This document shows positions 5,512 to 12,369 of a DNA stretch of 12,424 nt, one piece after another. Made by a program: the position numbers and the translations under genes. Source of the DNA: an uncultured bacterium (GTDB lineage: Bacteria; Gemmatimonadota; Gemmatimonadetes; Longimicrobiales; RSA9). The stretch spans positions 1 through 12,424 of the forward strand of contig CALBZE010000006.1 of assembly GCA_937889645.1 (NCBI GenBank). The letters are read 5' to 3'. Position 1 is the first letter of the stretch. Each line of letters opens with the position of its first letter. The notes under the pieces are model-generated. The model had not been told where the DNA came from. It worked only from the letters and a program-made list of their open reading frames with translations, and made no database searches.

Positions 5512-6600
5512 ATGAAGAAGAAGCTGGCGTTGCTGCTCGTCGCCGCGGGGATCGCCGCGGCATCGCTCACCTGCTCCCCCACCTACGTCCTGCGTGCGGG
5601 CGTCGAGGAGGCGCGCATCCTGAGCCGTCGCCAGCCGATCGAAGCGGTGGTCCGCGATCCCGCCACCAGCGACGAGGTCCGGCACAAGCTCTCCCTCGTC
5701 CTCCAGGCGCGCACCTTCGCCAGCGAGATGCTCGGCCTCGAGGCGGGCGAGAGCTACACGACGTACTCGTGGATCGACCGCGACACCCTCGCCCTCGTCC
5801 TCTCCGCGGCGTACCGCGACCGCTTCGAGCCGGTCACCTGGTGGTTCCCGATCGTCGGCCGCGTCCCCTACAAGGGCTTCTTCGACGCCGAGGCCGCGCA
5901 CCGCGAGGCCCGCAAGCTCGAGCGGGAGGGGTACGACGTCTACGTCCGCCCGACCAGCGCGTTCAGCACCCTGGGGTGGTTCAACGACCCGCTCCTCTCG
6001 ACGCTGCTCCGTTACGACGACATCGCCCTCGTCTCCACGGTCATCCACGAGATCGCGCACAACACGCTCTTCGTCCCGAGCCGGGTCTCGTTCAACGAGA
6101 GCTTCGCGAACTTCGTCGGCGACCGTGGCGCAATCCTGTTCTTCTGCGGCGTCGAGGGCGAGGACGGCGAGCGGTGTCGGGAGGCGAAGGCACAGTGGTC
6201 CGACAACGTCCTCTTCGGCCGGTTCCTCGCCGAGCTGATCGCGGACCTCGAGGATATTTACTCCCGCACCGAGCTGCCCTCCGAGCGGCGCGTCGAGTTG
6301 CGGGAAGAGGCGTACGCCCGCGCCCGGGAGCGCTTCGCGGAGTCCTACGCAGACCGCTTCTCCTCCCCCGGGTACCGCGGCCTCGCGCAGATCCAGCCGA
6401 ACAACGCGCGGTTGATCGCCTGGCGCCTCTACTACGACCGCCTCGACCTCTTCGATGCCGCCCTCGAGCGGCACGGCGGGGACCTCCCCGCCACCATAGC
6501 CGCGATCCGCGACGCCGCCGCGTCCGCCGACGACCCGTTCGCCGCCGTGGCCAGCCTCGCCGGCTCGCTCCCCGACCGATCGACCGCGACCGCGCCGTGA
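5512..6600 (+). CDS. Predicted aminopeptidase lipoprotein (PF10023/COG4324 type)
   Basis: This 362-aa protein has a short signal sequence ending at Cys21 (SLTC; Thr before the Cys is less usual for a lipobox). Directly after comes 'YVLRAGVEEARILSRRQPI', the typical start of PF10023 proteins, which are annotated as predicted aminopeptidases of the envelope. The metal-site motif HEIAH (179-183) is followed by 'FNESFANFVGDRGA' (194-207), where Glu196 is the likely third ligand, as in gluzincins. Other family-like stretches are 'FPIVGRVPYKGFFD' (112-125) and 'QIQPNNARLIAWRLY' (294-308). Length is normal. The ATG at 5512 is preferred because it gives a clean signal peptide; GAGG at 5505-5508 is a close, weak ribosome-binding site. 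The substrate is unknown. leuS follows 86 bp later with its own promoter. Confidence 0.86.
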   Translation: MKKKLALLLVAAGIAAASLTCSPTYVLRAGVEEARILSRRQPIEAVVRDPATSDEVRHKLSLVLQARTFASEMLGLEAGESYTTYSWIDRDTLALVLSAAYRDRFEPVTWWFPIVGRVPYKGFFDAEAAHREARKLEREGYDVYVRPTSAFSTLGWFNDPLLSTLLRYDDIALVSTVIHEIAHNTLFVPSRVSFNESFANFVGDRGAILFFCGVEGEDGERCREAKAQWSDNVLFGRFLAELIADLEDIYSRTELPSERRVELREEAYARARERFAESYADRFSSPGYRGLAQIQPNNARLIAWRLYYDRLDLFDAALERHGGDLPATIAAIRDAAASADDPFAAVASLAGSLPDRSTATAP

Positions 6601-6607
6601 CGCCCCG

Positions 6608-6636
6608 TTGTTACGGCACCCCCCATCGGCTATAGT
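6608..6636 (+). promoter_or_regulatory. Sigma70-type promoter of leuS
   Basis: TTGTTA (6608-6613) and TATAGT (6631-6636) are separated by exactly 17 nt, directly after the previous gene's stop. Transcription would start near 6643, giving a leader of about 44 nt before the leuS ATG. No leucine-rich leader peptide or T-box is visible in it. Confidence 0.65.
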
Positions 6637-6686
6637 GTATGGTTCGGCGCAAGAAAACGGGTTGAATCAACGATCGACATTCCGAG

Positions 6687-9239
6687 ATGAGCCACGCGAG
6701 CGACGACACGTATCGACCTGCCGAGATAGAGAAAAAATGGCAGAGCCGGTGGGAGGAGCGGGGCACCAACACCTACACCGATGAAGGTCTCGCCCGCGCC
6801 GAGCGTCCGTTCTACAACCTGATGATGTTCCCGTACCCCTCCGCCGAGGGGCTCCACGTCGGGAACATCTACGCCTTCACCGGCGCGGACGTGCATGGCC
6901 GGTTCCGCCGCCTCCAGGGCGACGACGTCTTCGAGCCGATCGGCTTCGACGCCTTCGGCATCCACTCGGAGAACTTCGCGCTCAAGATCGGGACCCACCC
7001 GATGGAGCTGATCCCGCGCAACATTGCCAATTTCACGCGGCAGCTCAGACGGACCGGCGCGATGTACGACTGGAACCACACCGTCGACACCACCGATCCG
7101 CGCTACTACAAGTGGACGCAGTGGCTCTTCCTGCAGCTCTACAAGGCGGGGCTCGCGGAGAAGAAGGAGGCGCCGGTCAACTGGTGCCCCGGCTGCCACA
7201 CCGTCCTCGCGAACGAGCAGGTCGTCGCCGGCGAGTGCGAGCGCTGCGGCACGCCCGTCGAGCAGCGCTTCCTCTCGCAGTGGTTCTTCAAGATCACGAA
7301 GTACGCCCAGCGGCTCCTCGACAACCTGTCCTGGATCGACTGGTCGGAGACGACGAAGAAGGCGCAGGAGAACTGGATCGGCCGGAGCGAGGGCGCCGAG
7401 ATCGAGTTCCCGATCGCCCGCCGTCGCATCGCCGAGGATCGCCACGAGCCGGCGCAGCTCCACGCCGGCAAGCCGGTCATCCGCGTCTTCACGACGCGGC
7501 CCGACACCATCTTCGGCGCGACCTTCATGGTCCTCGCGCCCGAGCACCCGCTCGTCGACGAGCTGACGACCGACGAGCAGCGCGAGGCCGTCGAGACCTA
7601 CCGCGCCAAGGTCGCCACGACCGACCTGGTCACCCGCAAGAAAACCGACAAGGAGAAGACCGGCGTCTTCACCGGCGGCTACGCGATCAACCCGGCCACG
7701 GGCGAGGAGATCCCGGTCTGGATCGCCGACTACGTCCTCATGGAGTACGGGACCGGCGCGATCATGGCCGTCCCCGGCCACGACGAGCGTGACTTCGAAT
7801 TCGCCCAGAAGTTCGCGCTCCCCATCAAGCGCGTCGTCGCGGGCGAGGGCGACCACGAGGGGACCCCGCTCCACGAGGCCTACGTCGGCGGGGGCGTGCT
7901 GGTCAACTCCGACCAGTTCAACGGGATGCGATGGGACGAGGCCAAGCGCGCGATCACGAAGTGGCTCGAGGAGCGCGGACTCGCCAAACCCCGCGTCAAC
8001 TATCGCCTCCACGACTGGTGTATCTCGCGCCAGCGCTACTGGGGTCCGCCGATCCCGATCATCTACTGCGACGACTGCGGCACCGTCCCGGTCCCCGAGG
8101 AGGACCTCCCGGTCGTGCTCCCGCACGTCGAGAACTACAAGCCCGACGAGAGCGGCGTGAGCCCGCTCGCCCGCGTCGAGGAGTGGTACCGCGTCCCGTG
8201 CCCCCGGTGCGGCAAGGAGGCCCGGCGCGAGACCGACGTGAGCGACACCTTCCTCGACAGCGCCTGGTACTTCCTGCGCTACCCGTCGGCGCACCGGGAC
8301 GACGTGCCCTTCGACCCCGAGCTCACGAAGAAGTGGCTCCCCGTCGACATGTACATCGGCGGTGAGGAGCACGCGGTGCTGCACCTGCTGTACAGCCGGT
8401 TCATTACCATGGTGCTGCACGACCTTGGGCACATCGACTTCGAAGAGCCCTTCGTGCGCTTCCGCAAGCACGGGCTGATCATCAAGGAAGGCGCGAAGAT
8501 GTCGAAGAGCCGGGGCAACGTGGTGATCCCGGACGAGTACATCGAGAAGTACGGCGCCGACACTTTCCGCACCTACCTGATGTTCCTCGGCCCGTACCAG
8601 GAGGGCGGCGACTTCCGCGATCTCGGGCTACAGGGGCCCTACAACTTCCTGAAGCGCCTCTGGGACACCGTCGTCCCGGTCGAGGAGCTCGGCGATGCGC
8701 CTATCGAGGGCGCCCTCGAGCAGAAGCTCCACGCCACGATCAAGAAGGTGACCGAGGACATCGCCTCCCTCGACTACAACACCGCGATCGCGGCGATGAT
8801 GGAGTACCTGAACGCGGTCCGGGAGGGTGGCCGCAAGGCGAACCGCTCGGAGGTCGAGCCGCTCGTCGTCATGATCGCGCCCTTCGCGCCGCACATCGCC
8901 GAGGAGCTCTGGGAGCGGCTGGGGCACGAGAAGAGCATCTTCGAGCGCCCGACCGGCCCCGAGGCCGAGGGCGGGCTCCGCGCCGCCGGCTGGCGCTCCG
9001 TCCCCGGCGGGAACTGGCCGACCTACGACCCCGAAAAGGCGACGGTCGACGTCGTCGAGTTCGTCGTCCAGGTCAACGGGAAGCTTCGCGCACGCATCCC
9101 GATGCGGCGCGGGATCACCGAGGACGATGCCCGGGCCGCCGCGCTCGCCGACGAAAACGTCCGGCGCTTCGTCGACGGCCAGCAGGTGCGCAAGGTGGTC
9201 TTCGTGCCGGACCGGTTGATCAACCTGGTAGTAGGGTGA
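6687..9239 (+). CDS. leuS: Leucyl-tRNA synthetase
   Basis: This 850-aa class I synthetase charges tRNA-Leu with leucine in the cytoplasm. The HIGH-type signature reads 'PSAEGLHVGN' (51-60), with Asn where His is usual. KMSKS is intact at 604-608, and 'CISRQRYWG' (445-453) is present. The CP1 editing domain is complete, with the Thr-rich 'TTRPDTIFG' (269-277) and 'VPGHDERDFEFA' (362-373), whose Asp366 corresponds to the conserved editing aspartate. Zinc-binding cysteine pairs are seen at 167/170 with 184/187 and at 461/464 with 505/508. The C-terminal part has the anticodon-binding helical region and the end domain ('VVQVNGKLRARIPM', 793-806; 'VRKVVFVPDRLINLVV', 834-849). Length fits bacterial LeuRS. 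The ATG at 6687 has little ribosome-binding site but begins just before the conserved 'YRPAEIEKKWQ'. A promoter lies upstream and a terminator downstream. Confidence 0.97.
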   Translation: MSHASDDTYRPAEIEKKWQSRWEERGTNTYTDEGLARAERPFYNLMMFPYPSAEGLHVGNIYAFTGADVHGRFRRLQGDDVFEPIGFDAFGIHSENFALKIGTHPMELIPRNIANFTRQLRRTGAMYDWNHTVDTTDPRYYKWTQWLFLQLYKAGLAEKKEAPVNWCPGCHTVLANEQVVAGECERCGTPVEQRFLSQWFFKITKYAQRLLDNLSWIDWSETTKKAQENWIGRSEGAEIEFPIARRRIAEDRHEPAQLHAGKPVIRVFTTRPDTIFGATFMVLAPEHPLVDELTTDEQREAVETYRAKVATTDLVTRKKTDKEKTGVFTGGYAINPATGEEIPVWIADYVLMEYGTGAIMAVPGHDERDFEFAQKFALPIKRVVAGEGDHEGTPLHEAYVGGGVLVNSDQFNGMRWDEAKRAITKWLEERGLAKPRVNYRLHDWCISRQRYWGPPIPIIYCDDCGTVPVPEEDLPVVLPHVENYKPDESGVSPLARVEEWYRVPCPRCGKEARRETDVSDTFLDSAWYFLRYPSAHRDDVPFDPELTKKWLPVDMYIGGEEHAVLHLLYSRFITMVLHDLGHIDFEEPFVRFRKHGLIIKEGAKMSKSRGNVVIPDEYIEKYGADTFRTYLMFLGPYQEGGDFRDLGLQGPYNFLKRLWDTVVPVEELGDAPIEGALEQKLHATIKKVTEDIASLDYNTAIAAMMEYLNAVREGGRKANRSEVEPLVVMIAPFAPHIAEELWERLGHEKSIFERPTGPEAEGGLRAAGWRSVPGGNWPTYDPEKATVDVVEFVVQVNGKLRARIPMRRGITEDDARAAALADENVRRFVDGQQVRKVVFVPDRLINLVVG

Positions 9240-9247
9240 ATAAGAAA

Positions 9248-9280
9248 GGCGGGGCCGACGTTCGGCCCCGCCGACGTTTT
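9248..9280. terminator. Bidirectional intrinsic terminator between leuS and the DUF4399 gene
   Basis: A perfect 11-bp stem (ggcggggccga 9248-9258 with tcggccccgcc 9262-9272) has a 3-nt loop. On the plus strand it is followed by gacgTTTT; on the minus strand by TTTCTTA. It sits 8 bp after the leuS stop and 21 bp before the convergent gene's stop, so it can serve both. Confidence 0.82.
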
Positions 9281-9300
9281 CGGACCCGCCACGGCTCCGA

Positions 9301-9783
9301 CTAACGTTCGCCGCCGACCACCCGGAACCGCACCGTGTCCGAGCTCTGCCGGATCACGCGATGGGCGAGGTCGCCGATGACCGCGACCAGCGTGTAATCG
9401 CCCGGCGGCAGGTCCCGGAAGACGTGCTCCGTCTGCGCCTGACCCAGGTGCACGATGTCCGGCTCCCCGGCCGGGATCGCTTCGCCGAGCGGCGTCGTCT
9501 CACGGTTCAGGAACAGGTGGTGGTGCCCCGAGTTCGGGCGCGGGTCGCCCGCCGGCACGATCTCGATGTTCTCGGCCGCCAGCACCACGCGCACCTCGCC
9601 GCTCAGCTCCGCGCCGTCGACCGGCTCGACGATGCGCACGGCCGGCACCCGCTCCGCAGCTTCCCGCTCCGCGTCCGCCGTGCCCCCGGCGCCGCACGCC
9701 GCGACGCCGGCGAGGATGACGGGGACGAGCAGGTGCGTGGGCAAGGACATCGCGTTCCGGCGATTCTCGGTCGTTCGAAGCAT
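9301..9783 (-). CDS. DUF4399 domain lipoprotein
   Basis: This 160-aa protein has a basic N terminus, a hydrophobic core and the lipobox VAAC (Cys30), so it is probably lipid-anchored in the envelope. The mature part matches the DUF4399 pattern: 'RIVEPVDGAELSGEVRVVLA' near the start, then the characteristic 'GDPRPNSGHHHLFLN', 'PAGEPDIVHLGQAQTEH' and 'LPPGDYTLVAVIGDLAHRVI', an Ig-like beta domain with a His cluster that might bind metal. The family's function is not known. The ATG at 9783 was chosen because AGGAG lies 6 nt before it; an internal ATG (9750) still leaves a signal peptide but lacks such a site. It is convergent with leuS and divergent from the SPOR protein gene. A possible TATACT -10 lies at 9864-9869 on the minus strand with a poor -35. 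Confidence 0.85.
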   Translation of the reverse strand: MLRTTENRRNAMSLPTHLLVPVILAGVAACGAGGTADAEREAAERVPAVRIVEPVDGAELSGEVRVVLAAENIEIVPAGDPRPNSGHHHLFLNRETTPLGEAIPAGEPDIVHLGQAQTEHVFRDLPPGDYTLVAVIGDLAHRVIRQSSDTVRFRVVGGER

Positions 9784-10190
9784 CTCTCGCTCCTGAGTGG
9801 GGGGTCGCGGATCGCGCACGGGCACGGCGACGACGTGCCCCGCGCCGCGTGCGCCGACCCCAAAGTATACGACGGGCCGCGCCGCCTCGCACGCCTCCCG
9901 GCCCTTGCGAGCGGCCGCGTGCGGACGGCGGCGTCGCAGGCCGATGGCGACGTCGCACCAACGTTTTTCCGATTCCCAAACGATTTTTCCGGCGACGCCC
10001 GGGCGCTCCGCGGTTGCGTTCCGGCGACAAACCTTCGCAAGTTTCAGAACGGTCGCGAGTTGCGCACGCCGGAATCCCGGGTGCGATCCCTGCCCGGATC
10101 CTGCAAGCATGGGCATCGGCTCCGGACCGTCGCCCGACGCGCTGGGCGGCGGCCGATCGTGACGACGCGACCCCTGGCAAGGAGGCCGCA
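9784..10190. other. 407-bp divergent intergenic region
   Basis: This region separates two divergent genes and should hold both promoters. On the minus strand TATACT (9864-9869) is a possible -10 for the DUF4399 gene. On the plus strand an imperfect direct repeat of T-rich elements is seen: ACGTTTTTCCG (9961-9971) and ACGATTTTTCCG (9980-9991). AAGGAGG at 10179-10185 is the ribosome-binding site of the next gene. Frames crossing the region carry no domain-like sequence and look non-coding. Confidence 0.5.
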
Positions 10191-11420
10191 ATGCGCAGAC
10201 TGCCGACAACGCTTCTCATCGCCGGACCCCTGCTGATCTGCGGCGAACCTCTCTCGGCTCAGAACCACCGCGAAGCCCTCGGCCTCTACGGCGGCGGCTC
10301 CCGGTTCAGCGAACTATCCCCGTCCGCGACGATCGAGACGAGAATGGAAGACGGATGGATCGCCGGGCTGCACGTCGACCGCTGGGTCGCCGGCGGCAGG
10401 GCCGGGCTGCGTTGGGGCGGATCCTTCGCCGAACGGCGGCTCGCGACCGGGAGCGGCGCGCTGTACCGGATGTACGGCGGCGAGATCGCGATCCTCTTCC
10501 GCGTGCTCCCCGCCCGGCCGGGCCGTTTCCTCGCGCCGTACATCGCCGCGGGCGGCGGCGTGCTCCACATCGACGCGGCGAACGGTGCGAACCCGGCGGA
10601 CGACTACCACGTCGACCCGGTGACCCGCGCCGTCGCTTCGATCGGCGGGGGCGTCGAACTCTTCGCGTCCAGCCCCGTCGGCTTCCAGATCGAGGTCGCC
10701 GACCGCATCGTCCCCAAGAGCCCCTTCGGCGACCCCGCCGCGACCAGCGGGTTCAACCCCGTGCACCAGGCCGTCGGACGCGTTGCCCTCATGATCAGGA
10801 CCGGCCGCACGGCGACGGCGCCCGCGATCGCGGCCGCGCAGCGGCCCGCACGCGACACCGCGACGGCCGCGCCGGAACTCATGGCCGCGCCGGACTCCGC
10901 GGCCGCGGCGCCCGAGCCCGCCGCCGAACCCGCGGCGCCGGAGCCCGCCCCGGCCCCCGAGCCGGTCGCTCGCCCGACGGACGCACCCGTGCCGGCGGAC
11001 CCGGGCGCGCCGCGTCCCTGCACGTGCGTCGACGACGCCGCCCGTGAAACGCGGGCCGCTCCGGCGACGCCGGAGCTCCGCGGCGCGGCCAGCCCCGTTG
11101 CACCGGGCGACACCCTCCCCGGCCGCCTCTACACGGTCCAGCTCGGGGCGTACCGCGACTCCACCACCGCCCGCATCGTCGCGGACAACGCCCGGATCTA
11201 CGGCTGGCCCGTCTGGATCAGCAACATCTCCCGCGACGGGACCACCCTCTACCGCGTCCGGGCGGGCGTCCTCCGCAGCCGCGCGGACGCCGTCATCCTC
11301 GCCGGCCTCTTGCGCCTCTCCGTCGGGATCCGGGGCTGGGTCGCCCCCGTCGAGCCGCCCGACGTCGCAACCGACGAAATGGTCGCCAGGACCCGCGTTG
11401 CGATGGGCGGCACGCCCTGA
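10191..11420 (+). CDS. Outer-membrane barrel-like protein with C-terminal SPOR domain
   Basis: This 409-aa exported protein has a signal peptide ending near LSAQ (21-24). Residues 25-205 look like an outer-membrane beta-barrel: alternating strands such as 'WIAGLHVDRWVAGGRAGLRWGGSF', Gly-rich turns, 'FLAPYIAAGGGVLHI', and a final strand 'AVGRVALMIRTG' (194-205). Residues 207-310 are a Pro/Ala-rich linker, with a CTC cysteine pair at 277-279. Residues 312-387 form a SPOR domain ('RLYTVQLGAYRDSTTARIVA' ... 'TLYRVRAGVLRSRADAVILA'), a fold known to bind glycan strands of peptidoglycan lacking stem peptides. The likely role is tying the outer membrane to the cell wall, perhaps at division sites; that is inference. 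The start is well supported: AAGGAGG lies 5 nt before ATG 10191, and codons further upstream look non-coding. Confidence 0.8.
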   Translation: MRRLPTTLLIAGPLLICGEPLSAQNHREALGLYGGGSRFSELSPSATIETRMEDGWIAGLHVDRWVAGGRAGLRWGGSFAERRLATGSGALYRMYGGEIAILFRVLPARPGRFLAPYIAAGGGVLHIDAANGANPADDYHVDPVTRAVASIGGGVELFASSPVGFQIEVADRIVPKSPFGDPAATSGFNPVHQAVGRVALMIRTGRTATAPAIAAAQRPARDTATAAPELMAAPDSAAAAPEPAAEPAAPEPAPAPEPVARPTDAPVPADPGAPRPCTCVDDAARETRAAPATPELRGAASPVAPGDTLPGRLYTVQLGAYRDSTTARIVADNARIYGWPVWISNISRDGTTLYRVRAGVLRSRADAVILAGLLRLSVGIRGWVAPVEPPDVATDEMVARTRVAMGGTP

Positions 11421-11426
11421 TCCCTC

Positions 11427-11460
11427 GGACCGGCGCCCCGGCATCCGGAGCCGCCGGTCC
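11427..11460 (+). terminator. GC-rich hairpin after the SPOR protein gene
   Basis: A perfect 9-bp stem (ggaccggcg 11427-11435 with cgccggtcc 11452-11460) with a 16-nt loop begins 7 bp after the stop codon. There is no T-run after it, so it may be a weak or Rho-assisted terminator or an mRNA 3'-end stabiliser. Confidence 0.4.
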
Positions 11461-11542
11461 CGGGCGTCCTTGCCCCGCCGCCACGAGGGTTGGCGAGCCG
11501 GGCCCTCGCGCCGCCACCGCCCCGGGGAGAACGGCACGGACC

Positions 11543-11570
11543 TTGACTCCCCGGGGCATTCGTGTATCTT
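11543..11570 (+). promoter_or_regulatory. Upstream (distal) promoter of the tRNA cluster
   Basis: TTGACT (11543-11548) and TATCTT (11565-11570) are 16 nt apart. It lies about 70 bp before the consensus promoter and on the same strand, a tandem arrangement common for stable-RNA operons. Confidence 0.5.
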
Positions 11571-11611
11571 TTTGGGCTCCCGAGAAGCGCCGTCCCAGGC
11601 CCTTTTCGGGG

Positions 11612-11640
11612 TTGACACCGGCAGGGCGATCGGTTATAAT
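11612..11640 (+). promoter_or_regulatory. Perfect-consensus sigma70 promoter of the tRNA cluster
   Basis: TTGACA (11612-11617) and TATAAT (11635-11640) are separated by exactly 17 nt, matching the sigma70 consensus at all 12 positions. Transcription would start near 11647, about 12 nt before the initiator tRNA. Confidence 0.92.
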
Positions 11641-11658
11641 TTTCGTCCTGACCATTGA

Positions 11659-11732
11659 CGCGGGGTGGAGCAGTCTGGTAGCTCGCCGGGCTCATAACCC
11701 GGAGGTCGCGGGTTCAAATCCCGCCCCCGCTA
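11659..11732 (+). tRNA. Initiator tRNA-fMet (CAT)
   Basis: A complete 74-nt cloverleaf with loop CTCATAA (anticodon CAT). Initiator marks are all present: an unpaired 1-72 position (C1 opposite U72), three G-C pairs GGG/CCC at the end of the anticodon stem, and the A11-U24 pair in the D stem. The 3' CCA is not encoded (CTA follows A73), so a CCA-adding enzyme is needed. It is first in the cluster, directly behind the strong promoter. Confidence 0.96.
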
Positions 11733-11773
11733 CTATCTCGGACTCGGTCCGGGAATTCGATCGAGGAGGCGCT

Positions 11774-11881
11774 ATGCCGGCACGCCGTCCGCAGTCGCGA
11801 CCCGTTTCGCCGGCGGCGGCAACGGCGGCCTCGGCGCCGCGATCGATCGCCGATTCCCGCACGGGTTGGGCGCACCGGTAG
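11774..11881 (+). CDS. Possible 35-aa ORF between tRNA genes
   Basis: The ATG at 11774 is preceded by AGGAGG (11764-11769), 4 nt away, and the frame runs 35 codons to TAG. The predicted peptide is basic and rich in Ala, Pro, Ser and Arg (MPARRPQSRPVSPAAATAAS at its start), with no recognised family. It lies in the 251-bp spacer between tRNA-fMet and tRNA-Phe and would be transcribed with them. The good ribosome-binding site speaks for it; the low-complexity composition in GC-rich DNA speaks against it. The rest of the spacer (11882-11983) shows only a weak possible -10 (TAGGAT, 11961-11966) before tRNA-Phe. Confidence 0.3.
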   Translation: MPARRPQSRPVSPAAATAASAPRSIADSRTGWAHR

Positions 11882-11983
11882 GGCCGGTTCGGGTCTCTCC
11901 GTCCCGCCCCGCCCGCGCCACCGACGCCGGCGGGGATATTTTTCGGCGACGCAGGCCCGGTAGGATGAGACTGCGGGTTCGAC

Positions 11984-12056
11984 GGCCAGGTAGCTCAGTT
12001 GGTAGAGCACACGACTGAAAATCGTGGTGTCGGCGGTTCGATTCCGTCCCTGGCCA
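11984..12056 (+). tRNA. tRNA-Phe (GAA)
   Basis: A complete 73-nt cloverleaf: acceptor GGCCAGG/CCTGGCC, D arm GCTC..GAGC, anticodon loop CTGAAAA (anticodon GAA at 12017-12019), T loop TTCGATT, discriminator A. The CCA is not encoded. Confidence 0.96.
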
Positions 12057-12062
12057 TGGCGT

Positions 12063-12135
12063 AGGTCCGTAGCTCAATTGGTAGAGCACCGGTCTCCAAA
12101 ACCGGCGGTTGGGGGTTCGAGTCCCTCCGGGCCTG
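12063..12135 (+). tRNA. tRNA-Trp (CCA anticodon)
   Basis: A complete 73-nt cloverleaf: acceptor AGGTCCG/CGGGCCT with one T-G wobble, anticodon loop CTCCAAA (anticodon CCA at 12096-12098), T loop TTCGAGT, and discriminator G as expected for bacterial tRNA-Trp. It lies 6 bp after tRNA-Phe. The 3' CCA is not encoded. Confidence 0.95.
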
Positions 12136-12137
12136 TT

Positions 12138-12152
12138 TGACAAGTGGATCGC
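12138..12152 (+). repeat. Spacer repeat copy 1 in the tRNA cluster
   Basis: TGACAAGTGGATCGC just after tRNA-Trp matches, at 14 of 15 positions, TGACAAGGGGATCGC at 12260-12274 just after tRNA-Glu(CTC). The second copy runs into the start of tRNA-Glu(TTC). It probably reflects duplication of tRNA-plus-spacer units. Confidence 0.55.
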
Positions 12153-12185
12153 TCGCCGCATCGTCCTGGCGGCGGCAGGCATTTT

Positions 12186-12258
12186 GCCCCCATCGTCTAG
12201 TGGCCTAGGACGCCGCGTTCTCAGCGCGGAAACCGGGGTTCGATTCCCCGTGGGGGTA
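12186..12258 (+). tRNA. tRNA-Glu (CTC)
   Basis: A complete 73-nt cloverleaf: acceptor GCCCCCA/TGGGGGT with a terminal G1-U72 wobble, a short 3-bp D stem GTC/GAC as in other Glu tRNAs, anticodon loop TTCTCAG (anticodon CTC at 12220-12222), T stem CGGGG/CCCCG, discriminator A. The CCA is not encoded. Confidence 0.95.
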
Positions 12259-12272
12259 CTGACAAGGGGATC

Positions 12273-12344
12273 GCCCCCATCGTCTAATGGTTAGGACACC
12301 AGGCTTTCAATCTGGTAATAGGGGTTCGATTCCCCTTGGGGGCA
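12273..12344 (+). tRNA. tRNA-Glu (TTC)
   Basis: A complete 72-nt cloverleaf: acceptor GCCCCCA/TGGGGGC, D stem GTC/GAC, anticodon loop CTTTCAA (anticodon TTC at 12306-12308), T arm AGGGG/CCCCT with loop TTCGATT, discriminator A. It is very similar to the preceding Glu tRNA in the acceptor and T arms. The CCA is not encoded. Confidence 0.96.
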
Positions 12345-12369
12345 CTGGGTGGGGTGGCGAAGAGAGCGT

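Noticed and set aside
6630..6643. CTATAGTG at the leuS promoter resembles part of the BlaI operator
   Set aside because: It shares 8 bases with the operator centre, but the right arm is not an inverted copy (TATGGT instead of ATAGTA). It is better explained as the leuS -10 box.
6630..8471. 613-codon minus-strand frame opposite leuS
   Set aside because: It is rich in Val, Asp, Arg and Leu as expected from the complement of GC-biased codons; leuS on the plus strand is unmistakable.
10314..11618. Long minus-strand frame opposite the SPOR protein gene
   Set aside because: Gly/Arg/Asp-rich shadow sequence with no ribosome-binding site, covering a gene with a clear signal peptide and SPOR domain.
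12109..12294. 61-codon plus-strand frame across the tRNA-Trp and tRNA-Glu genes
   Set aside because: It is made almost entirely of tRNA sequence and cannot be a real coding gene.
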